From: Rickettsia typhi
GTDB taxonomy: Bacteria; Pseudomonadota; Alphaproteobacteria; Rickettsiales; UBA1997
Direction of reading: 5' to 3'
DNA length: 9,700 nt
Assembly (NCBI GenBank): GCA_945903615.1
Contig: CAMDOL010000050.1
Span: 1-9,700, forward strand
The position numbers and the translations under genes are program-made. Below, in pieces: positions 1 to 4,645 of the stretch (its first letter is position 1; each line of letters opens with the position of its first letter). A model generated the notes under the pieces. That model saw nothing but the letters and a program-made list of their open reading frames with translations, had not been told where the DNA came from and made no database searches.

Positions 1-59
1 GATATTTCTGAGGATTTTTTGAGTAGAAATTTCATTACTTTTTGGTGGAATATTTCCAT
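1..59 (-). CDS. Possible 5' end of a further operon gene, cut by the window edge
   Basis: Downstream of pabA on the same strand an ATG at 59-57 opens a frame that stays open for 19 codons to the window edge (begins MEIFHQKVMKFLLKK). A GGTG Shine-Dalgarno-like run lies four bases upstream of this ATG, better than most genes here have. A second in-frame ATG (MKFLLKK) occurs nine codons... counted as residue 9, and could be the true start. The stretch is too short to recognise a family. A pabB- or pabC-like gene would make sense after pabA, but nothing in the residues shows that. It may also be a chance open frame in AT-rich DNA. Confidence 0.25.
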   Translation of the reverse strand, partial: MEIFHQKVMKFLLKKSSEI

Positions 60-72
60 ATTTCACCAAAAA
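39..72. repeat. 15-bp inverted repeat (hairpin) over a putative ribosome binding site
   Basis: Arms at 39-53 and 58-72 pair over 15 positions, 14 Watson-Crick plus one wobble, around a 4-base loop (ttcc). On the minus strand the stem contains the GGTG Shine-Dalgarno-like sequence and reaches the ATG at 59-57. The arms begin with T's and end with A's on either strand, the reverse of an intrinsic terminator, so a role in transcription termination is unlikely. It may be an RNA switch or thermometer-like structure, or a plain palindromic repeat. Confidence 0.5.
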
Positions 73-114
73 TAATGGAATTTATGCCAAAAAAGACCAG
101 AAAGATCAATTTTT

Positions 115-131
115 CTAAAACATTGTTTTAG
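115..131 (-). other. Small hairpin just after the pabA stop
   Basis: CTAAAAC (115-121) and GTTTTAG (125-131) form a perfect 7-bp stem with a 3-base loop, four bases past the pabA stop codon on the minus strand. No T-run follows on that strand, so this is a weak candidate for termination. It may only protect the 3' end of the message. Confidence 0.3.
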
Positions 132-135
132 TTGT

Positions 136-783
136 TCAGGGGTTCCTTAAATCAATAAAATTTTTAATCAATTGATGACCATACTCAGAAGCGATAGATT
201 CAGGGTGAAACTGCACGCCGTGAATATTATATTTTTTGTGAGCAACGCCCATGATAATGCCGTCTTGAGTTTGGGCAGTAATTTCTAGATCACTCGGGCA
301 AGTTTCTTTTTCAATGGTTAGTGAGTGATAACGGGTGGCTTTGAAAGGGGATGGAATATTTTTAAAAATACTACCTTTGGCGCCGGTGCCTGAGTGAAAA
401 CCTGAGTGAAGGGTGCCTGAGTGAAAACCTGAGTGAAAACCTGAGTGAAAACCTGAGTGAAAAATTTCACTGACTTTGCCATGCATTGGATAGGTTTTTA
501 CAACCTTACCACCAAAGGCTTGACCAATGGCTTGGTGACCCAAACAAACTCCCAAAATTGGATATTCTTCTTTTAATTCTTCAATCACTTGCAAACAAAT
601 TCCCGCCTCATCTGGTGAGCAAGGCCCTGGCGACAAAACAATCGCTTTGGGATTTAAGGTTTTAATTTCAGCAATTGAAATTTGGTTATTTCTTTTCACC
701 AAAACATTATCTGCACCAGCTTGAATGATATAGTGGTAAAGGTTGTAGGTGAAGCTGTCGTAATTATCGATGAGCAGAATCAT
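136..783 (-). CDS. pabA: Class I glutamine amidotransferase, p-aminobenzoate/anthranilate synthase component II
   Basis: This is the glutaminase subunit that frees ammonia from glutamine and passes it to a chorismate-using partner (PabB for p-aminobenzoate, TrpE for anthranilate). The triad glutaminase fold is clear: LIDNYDSFTYN at 4-14, SPGPCSPDEAG at 51-61, the nucleophile elbow GVCLGHQAIGQ at 78-88 with Cys80, and QFHPES at 191-196 with His193 and Glu195. Family members are usually 187-195 residues; this one has 215 because six HSG motifs (109-132) are inserted between the MHGK loop and the IFKNIPSPF segment. The start ATG lies 3 bases after folB, with an AAGGA-like site (799-795) inside the folB end. 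Its place after folB favours PabA over TrpG; sequence alone cannot separate them. It is the last complete gene of the cinA operon. Confidence 0.9.
   Translation of the reverse strand: MILLIDNYDSFTYNLYHYIIQAGADNVLVKRNNQISIAEIKTLNPKAIVLSPGPCSPDEAGICLQVIEELKEEYPILGVCLGHQAIGQAFGGKVVKTYPMHGKVSEIFHSGFHSGFHSGFHSGTLHSGFHSGTGAKGSIFKNIPSPFKATRYHSLTIEKETCPSDLEITAQTQDGIIMGVAHKKYNIHGVQFHPESIASEYGHQLIKNFIDLRNP
389..463 (-). repeat. In-frame 12-bp minisatellite within pabA
   Basis: Six copies of cctgagtgaa begin at 389, 401, 416, 428, 440 and 452. The spacing is 12 bases except for one 15-base step, and a 26-base block at 385-410 recurs at 412-437, so a larger 27-base duplication is laid over the short unit. 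Every period is a multiple of three. Read as protein it gives repeated HSGF with one HSGTL variant. A single HSG at this place would match an ordinary glutaminase, so the native codons seem to have been amplified. Confidence 0.95.
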
Positions 784-786
784 AAA

Positions 787-1134
787 TTATCTAATCCTTG
801 TTTGAGTAACTGAGAAAGAATCAACAAAATCGTATACTTTTAACTTATCAACTTCCAAAGTGCATTTGGAAATTCTCTCATCTTGCATAATCAAATCCAA
901 AATTTGACTAACCATTTTTTCAATCAGACGACAACGATTATTGACAACATAATCACGGATTTGGTTAGTTATGTGATCGTAATCAATAGTGTCTTCAATA
1001 TTATCAGTGACAACAGCATTTTTGCAATCACTCTCAATTTCAACATTGAACAACAAAGTTCTTTGATAATTTTCTTCCCATTTATAGACACCTAAAATTG
1101 TATCTATTCGTAAATTTTTTATTTTGACAATCAT
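787..1134 (-). CDS. folB: Dihydroneopterin aldolase
   Basis: FolB converts 7,8-dihydroneopterin to 6-hydroxymethyl-7,8-dihydropterin and glycolaldehyde in cytosolic folate synthesis. The 115-residue length fits the family. Visible signatures in order: LRIDTILGVYKWE at 8-20 (the usual GVY-W-E start), DNIEDTIDYDHI at 44-55, LIEKM at 70-74 with the conserved Glu72, and LEVDKLKV at 93-100 holding the Lys97 expected near the active site. The common KPGA sequence after that lysine is replaced by KLKVYDF, a mild departure. The ATG shares one base with the virB9 stop (TAATG), so translation is probably coupled, and pabA follows after 3 bases. FolX-type epimerase activity is an alternative; folate context makes FolB more likely. 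Confidence 0.87.
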   Translation of the reverse strand: MIVKIKNLRIDTILGVYKWEENYQRTLLFNVEIESDCKNAVVTDNIEDTIDYDHITNQIRDYVVNNRCRLIEKMVSQILDLIMQDERISKCTLEVDKLKVYDFVDSFSVTQTRIR

Positions 1135-2066
1135 TAATTAGGTTTATTTGGAGACATTGGAGAAGAAGGTACCGAGCCGTTATAATTTGGAACCATCGGA
1201 TTGCTAGAATTGACTCTAGTGTTAGTATTCACCTTGCCACTTTTGAATAAATTGCTGTTATAAACACAAACAATTTCACTGCCATTTCTTAAAGTGAATT
1301 GCGACCCAACTCTTTCAGCAACGATATAATCGCCCGCCACTCTGAAGTTTAATAAAGATTCAAAACCCTCAGAATCAACCGCAAAAATTGCTGGCAATTC
1401 TGCACTTTTTTTAGCAAATTGGAAATAGGTGAACTCACCATTATCAAATACTTTTAGCGGCGCAATTCTTGGTTCGCCAGTATATTCGTAATTAAAATTA
1501 TAAATACTTAAATTTCTCATATCCGGCTCATCTGATGGCTGAGTTTTGGGAAATTCCAAAATATTTTTATCGGTATCATCCGGATAAACAAACTTTACCG
1601 CAAATATCAAATTCTCGTCATCTGGGCCAGTTGGGGTTCGGGCAATTAACTCAAAATTATAAACTCTGCCAAGGCTGGTTTTAACGGTCATATTAGTGTT
1701 GGCGTTATCACCAACTGGTTTTAGGTAAAGACGATTTTTGCTATCAGAAATTTTCCAGAGCCAAGCATCGGAATTTCCAATTGCCACTTCGGTTATTTCT
1801 TCAGATGAAGTATTGACCGCAGGAGCCACAGCTGGATCAGTCACCGCATTATCAGTGGGCTTTTTTATTGCTGAACCTTGAAACTCAAGGAAGCCATGAT
1901 AGTTATAATTACCCACATAACGATAAACATCATAAGGATTATAAATAAACATCCGGAACTTTTTTTCTTTTCCTAAATAGCGAGGCATTTGTGAAGCCTC
2001 TACCGAAGATAGCGCCTGAACCGTCACAGTAAAAAATAATAGAATAATTAGGGCTAATTTTTTCAT
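1134..2066 (-). CDS. virB9: VirB9/TrbG/CagX-family type IV secretion protein
   Basis: VirB9 builds, with VirB7 and VirB10, the outer part of the type IV secretion core complex. Residues 1-19 form a signal peptide (KK, then a hydrophobic run ending VQA). The N-terminal domain shows YNPYDVYRYVGNYNY at 42-56, VAIGNSDAW at 94-102, LYLKP at 113-117, TNMTV at 124-128 and YNFELIA at 136-142. The C-terminal domain shows PLKVFDNGEFTYFQF at 203-217, LPAIFAVD at 224-231 and GDYIVAERVGSQFTLR at 245-260. Two oddities: a Pro/Ala/Thr-rich insert at about 65-92 that splits the first domain, and an Asn/Ser/Pro tail from 273 to 310. The start overlaps the virB8 stop in ATGA. No virB10 follows; folB does, so this is probably the dispersed VirB9 copy rather than part of a full virB8-D4 cluster. 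Confidence 0.9.
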   Translation of the reverse strand: MKKLALIILLFFTVTVQALSSVEASQMPRYLGKEKKFRMFIYNPYDVYRYVGNYNYHGFLEFQGSAIKKPTDNAVTDPAVAPAVNTSSEEITEVAIGNSDAWLWKISDSKNRLYLKPVGDNANTNMTVKTSLGRVYNFELIARTPTGPDDENLIFAVKFVYPDDTDKNILEFPKTQPSDEPDMRNLSIYNFNYEYTGEPRIAPLKVFDNGEFTYFQFAKKSAELPAIFAVDSEGFESLLNFRVAGDYIVAERVGSQFTLRNGSEIVCVYNSNLFKSGKVNTNTRVNSSNPMVPNYNGSVPSSPMSPNKPN

Positions 2067-2842
2067 TTTATTTTATAAACTTTATAGGAAATAACGGTGA
2101 AGTCTAAATTTAAATCTGAACTTTTTTTGGAATTAACACCAGAAAATTTAAAATTAATCTTAACTAAATATTGCTTAGTTGAAGTGGTAATGGAATTAAT
2201 TTTAGTAGTAACGGTATATTTAATATTAGCATTACTGGGCAAATCACTAGCAACAAAATATCTTGCTGTGTCAATCAGAGTATCAGTTTTGGTTTGTAAA
2301 AATTCAACCGACTTAACATCAACCAATCTTTGAAAATCTCGACCAAAATAAGTAATTGGGCTATCAGGATTATTCTTACTTAGAAAAGCTTGAAAGTCTC
2401 TATATTCCTGTATTGATGAATTATTTTTTATATAATTCATCTGATTATTCAAAGCTTCAATATTGGTCTTTCTAAAATCATAGCCTTCTCGTTTTTTGAT
2501 ATATTCTGTGAGTAAATATTTACTAACTGCCTCATCAATATTTTTTAGTTCAGCTGAATCTCTGAGTGGCGTAATGACTGAAAAATAAAGTGATTGATCT
2601 TTGGGGCGAATTATCACCGCAACTTCTTGTTTTATTGGTAAAGAATTTAAAATTGTCATCACCAAAACATAGGTCACAAACCCAGAAATAATAGTGATAA
2701 AGAACAGCATCGTTCTTTCGCAAACTGGTTGCACATAACGAAAAATATACCAATCCCTAGCATCTTTAAAATAACTTCCATCCCTAACCAATGACTTCAC
2801 AAAATCATTATATTCTTGTTGTTCTGGGGTCAAATCGCTCAT
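2063..2842 (-). CDS. virB8: VirB8-family type IV secretion inner-membrane protein
   Basis: VirB8 is a bitopic inner-membrane assembly factor with a short cytosolic N-terminus and a periplasmic NTF2-like domain that contacts VirB9 and VirB10. The N-terminus contains YFKDARDWYIFRYV (24-37), a stretch of the kind expected just before the membrane. One membrane segment spans about 44-66, and the rest is a roughly 190-residue soluble domain ending in alternating beta-type sequence (YLVKINFKF, LDFTVISYKVYKI). The total of 259 residues is normal. I take the ATG at 2842, sharing one base with the cinA stop (TGATG), rather than the TTG one codon earlier. Its stop overlaps the virB9 start by four bases. 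Assignment rests on architecture and the VirB9 partner more than on an invariant motif. Confidence 0.85.
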   Translation of the reverse strand: MSDLTPEQQEYNDFVKSLVRDGSYFKDARDWYIFRYVQPVCERTMLFFITIISGFVTYVLVMTILNSLPIKQEVAVIIRPKDQSLYFSVITPLRDSAELKNIDEAVSKYLLTEYIKKREGYDFRKTNIEALNNQMNYIKNNSSIQEYRDFQAFLSKNNPDSPITYFGRDFQRLVDVKSVEFLQTKTDTLIDTARYFVASDLPSNANIKYTVTTKINSITTSTKQYLVKINFKFSGVNSKKSSDLNLDFTVISYKVYKIK

Positions 2843-3552
2843 CAATTTATTTTATTAGTGATTATTTTATCCATTTTTTCGACCGCTTTTTCTAGAACTT
2901 TAATGTCAACACCCCTAAAAACTAAAGAAGTTCCTCCATCAAATGGATAGCTACCCATTGAAACATTGGCAAATTCTTTTTGTAAATCAGTTAAATCTTT
3001 AGCGATGATACTCTCGGTTAAACTAGTTCTGATTTCCTTGGAAATAATTTTATCACCCCTAACCAAATTTTTAGACGCCGCAAAAAACATCGCTTGCATA
3101 ATCTTGGGCACACCCGCCATCACAATAACATTTTCAATGATAAAACCAGGAGCTGAACTTACCGGATTGTCCAAAAGTCTTGCCTGACTTGGCACAAAAG
3201 CCATTTTCAATCTTGCTTCATTAACATTTTCAGCACCATAATAACCAATCAAAATTTGCTCAGCTTCTTTATTTTTTATTAAATCATCACCAAAAGCTTT
3301 GGCAATCGCAGCAGAAGTTATGTCGTCGTGAGTTGGGCCAATTCCACCAGAAGTAAAAACATAATGAAATTTTTTGCGAAGATTATTAACCGCCGCGATA
3401 ATTTCCGATTCATCATCAGGAACAACCCGAACTTCTTTTAAATTAATTCCCATCGCAGTTAATTCTTGCGCCAAGAAATTTAAGTTCTTATCCGCGGTTC
3501 GGCCTGACAAAACTTCATCACCAATAATTATAAAAGCAGCATTGACAATCAT
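2842..3552 (-). CDS. CinA N-terminal-type protein, MoaB/Mog fold (competence/damage-inducible protein A family)
   Basis: A stand-alone MoCF_biosynth domain of 236 residues. Motifs: IIIGDEVLSGRTADKN at 8-23, TSGGIGPTHDD at 67-77 (the loop that binds pterin or nucleotide pyrophosphate in this fold), KMAFVP at 116-121, and MAGVPKIMQAMF at 145-156. The C-terminal NMN-deamidase domain of full CinA is absent, as is common for the short alphaproteobacterial form. In characterised full-length CinA this fold is an ADP-ribose or FAD pyrophosphatase; whether the short form does the same is unknown. It is the first gene of the minus-strand operon. A TATAAA (complement of 3569-3574) ten or so bases upstream could be a -10 box, but I see no matching -35. 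Confidence 0.88.
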   Translation of the reverse strand: MIVNAAFIIIGDEVLSGRTADKNLNFLAQELTAMGINLKEVRVVPDDESEIIAAVNNLRKKFHYVFTSGGIGPTHDDITSAAIAKAFGDDLIKNKEAEQILIGYYGAENVNEARLKMAFVPSQARLLDNPVSSAPGFIIENVIVMAGVPKIMQAMFFAASKNLVRGDKIISKEIRTSLTESIIAKDLTDLQKEFANVSMGSYPFDGGTSLVFRGVDIKVLEKAVEKMDKIITNKIN

Positions 3553-3580
3553 AAATTAAGTATTTGTATTTATAGGATTT

Positions 3581-3605
3581 GACGAAGTATTTTGGTGAGA
3601 GGATT
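3581..3605 (-). repeat. Degenerate direct repeat of the tRNA-Arg 3' end and flank
   Basis: On the minus strand this segment reads AATCCTCT, then CACCAA, then ACTTCGTC. The same three blocks occur in the same order at 3668-3699, where they are the T-arm 3' half, the discriminator/CCA end with its flank, and the downstream flank of tRNA-Arg. The copy lacks the six bases of the acceptor stem between the first two blocks. It appears to be a remnant of a duplicated tRNA end, possibly an old integration or recombination scar. Confidence 0.45.
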
Positions 3606-3608
3606 AGT

Positions 3609-3648
3609 AAAAAATAAAAAACATATGAACATATTTTATTTATTTTTT
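3609..3648 (-). terminator. AT-rich near-palindrome after tRNA-Arg, possible terminator
   Basis: Arms 3609-3627 and 3630-3648 pair at 17 of 19 positions around a 2-base centre. Read on the minus strand the 5' arm is A-rich and the 3' arm ends in T-runs, as in an A-stem-T terminator, and it lies between the tRNA and cinA. The stem has almost no GC, so efficiency as an intrinsic terminator is doubtful. Being symmetrical it could act on either strand. Confidence 0.4.
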
Positions 3649-3680
3649 GCAAATCATATCGCCAAAAGACGAAGTCAAAT

Positions 3681-3757
3681 TGGTGCATCCGAGAGGATTT
3701 GAACCTCCAACCTTCGCCTTCGGAGGGCAATACTCTATCCAGTTGAGCTACGGATGC
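3681..3757 (-). tRNA. tRNA-Arg (anticodon CCG)
   Basis: A full cloverleaf can be drawn on the minus strand. The acceptor stem pairs GCATCCG (3757-3751) with CGGATGC (3691-3685), the D-stem is GCTC/GAGT, and the anticodon stem TTGCC/GGCGA closes a 7-base loop CTCCGAA. The T-stem is GGAGG/CCTCT with loop TTCAAAT and the variable loop has five bases. The anticodon is CCG (complement of 3721-3723), reading the arginine codon CGG. The discriminator base is A and the CCA end is encoded (3683-3681). It lies between nfuA and the cinA operon on the same strand. Confidence 0.95.
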
Positions 3758-3770
3758 CTGTTTTAAAAAC

Positions 3771-3840
3771 GTTTCGTCGCTTTTCTCACTAACGCTCGAA
3801 GACGACTCACGCCTGGGCGAGCGGCAAAGCCTTCGCCCGT
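3771..3840. repeat. GC-rich repeat-like segment upstream of the tRNA
   Basis: By count 42 of these 70 bases are G or C (60%), far above the surrounding DNA. It contains a strong hairpin at 3815-3838: gggcga/tcgccc, an internal loop, ggc/gcc and a 3-base loop. A second possible stem joins tcgtc (3774-3778) and gacga (3801-3805). It sits 14 bases from the mature 5' end of tRNA-Arg. No protein is supported. Composition and structure suggest a palindromic repeat element of the kind scattered through some alphaproteobacterial genomes, but a second copy cannot be sought here. Confidence 0.4.
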
Positions 3841-3846
3841 TATAAG

Positions 3847-3882
3847 CTAAAAATGCTGTTCGCATTTTTCCAGCATTTTTAG
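3847..3882 (-). terminator. Hairpin downstream of nfuA, probable terminator
   Basis: CTAAAAATGCTG (3847-3858) and CAGCATTTTTAG (3871-3882) form a perfect 12-bp stem with a 12-base loop. The loop also holds gcattttt (3862-3869), which can pair instead with aaaaatgc (3849-3856), giving two mutually exclusive hairpins. It lies about 65 bases past the nfuA stop on its strand and the 3' arm carries five T's. The symmetry allows action on either strand. Confidence 0.45.
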
Positions 3883-3945
3883 AGGTGAACTTTAAGGATT
3901 AAGTAGTAAGTTTTAATTGATTTTGCTAGCAATTACAACTCATCA

Positions 3946-4500
3946 CTAATCACTAATTTCTTCCACTCCTTCAACTTCTGGAATATAATGCTTAAGCATA
4001 TTTTCAATTCCACTTTTCAGAGTGATAGTTGAGCTTGGGCAGCCAGAACAAGAGCCTTTTAATTCTAGTTTGACAATTCCATCTTCGAAGCCACGATAAA
4101 TGATATCGCCACCGTCCATTGCGACTGCGGGACGCACTTTGATCTCGATTAGTTCTTTGATTTGTTTAACAATTTCACTGTCCTCTTCATTATTTTCTAG
4201 AGCTTTTTCTTGCAATAAAGCTGGCTTTCCTGACAAACAAAAATCCATTATTGTTGCCAAAATTTCAGTCTTAATATCTTGCCAATTTTTTGTCTCACTT
4301 TTGGTAATAGTGACAAAGTCTTTACCTAAAAAAACAGCGTCAACTCCTGTGATTAAAAACAATTGTTCAGCTAAAATTGATTTACCAACAGCTGCAGAAG
4401 AATTTTTAAATTCACTTGGATTATTTCCAGCGATCTCAACATCTTCAGGAATAAATTTTAAAGTAGCGGGATTTGGTGTATTTTCTGTTTGGATAAACAT
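3946..4500 (-). CDS. nfuA: NfuA/NifU-like Fe-S cluster carrier with Nfu N-terminal domain
   Basis: This protein carries and delivers Fe-S clusters to apo-proteins in the cytosol. Residues 1-90 are the Nfu N-terminal domain, opening with the diagnostic FIQTENTPNPATLKF and followed by SPLA-type positions (SILAEQLF, VDAVFLGKDFVTITK). Residues 108-182 are the NifU C-terminal domain, with VRPAVAMDGGDI (122-133) and the cluster-binding CSGC (Cys151, Cys154). The 184-residue length matches alphaproteobacterial and mitochondrial homologues. An ATG 33 bases further upstream is in frame, but MFIQTENTPNP is the family start, and the predicted -10 box at 4532-4537 overlaps the longer start. The gene is read away from popZ. 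Confidence 0.93.
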   Translation of the reverse strand: MFIQTENTPNPATLKFIPEDVEIAGNNPSEFKNSSAAVGKSILAEQLFLITGVDAVFLGKDFVTITKSETKNWQDIKTEILATIMDFCLSGKPALLQEKALENNEEDSEIVKQIKELIEIKVRPAVAMDGGDIIYRGFEDGIVKLELKGSCSGCPSSTITLKSGIENMLKHYIPEVEGVEEISD

Positions 4501-4531
4501 ATTTCTTTGATATAAAATTGTTAATGACGAC

Positions 4532-4559
4532 AATATAAAACATACAAGAAATTTATCAA
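4532..4559 (-). promoter_or_regulatory. Predicted sigma-70-type promoter for nfuA
   Basis: On the minus strand TTGATA (complement of 4554-4559) and TATATT (complement of 4532-4537) are separated by 16 bases. The expected transcription start near 4525 gives a leader of about 25 bases before the ATG at 4500. AT-rich DNA makes chance matches common, so this is a prediction only. Confidence 0.45.
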
Positions 4560-4590
4560 TTAATAACCTATAATTGATTGATTATTAATT
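4558..4590. promoter_or_regulatory. Dyad between the divergent nfuA and popZ promoters
   Basis: Perfect 9-base arms aattaataa (4558-4566) and ttattaatt (4582-4590) lie 15 bases apart. The left arm overlaps the predicted nfuA -35 box and the right arm ends one base before the predicted popZ -35 box. The position suits an operator acting on both genes, but the arms are entirely A/T and could be chance. Confidence 0.3.
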
Positions 4591-4591
4591 T

Positions 4592-4620
4592 TTGAATGCG
4601 AATATTTTGAGCATCATAAT
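4592..4620 (+). promoter_or_regulatory. Predicted sigma-70-type promoter for popZ
   Basis: TTGAAT (4592-4597) and CATAAT (4615-4620) are 17 bases apart, the ideal spacing, and would start transcription near 4627, about 19 bases before the popZ ATG. This is the best -35/-10 pair I see in the window. The leader has no evident Shine-Dalgarno site. Confidence 0.5.
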
Positions 4621-4645
4621 TAATTTCATTAAATCATAGTAAAAA

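Noticed and set aside
389..463. Repeat array in pabA considered as a CRISPR
   Set aside because: Units are contiguous 12-base copies without spacers and lie within a conserved coding frame.
136..783. TrpG (anthranilate synthase) instead of PabA
   Set aside because: Not excluded by sequence, but the immediate folB neighbour and absence of other trp genes in the window make folate the simpler reading.
3518..3865. Open frame of 115 codons on the minus strand between nfuA and cinA
   Set aside because: It is the translation of the GC-rich segment and the whole tRNA-Arg (the VAQLDRV-type peptide is a well-known product of translating tRNA genes), and it overlaps the cinA start.
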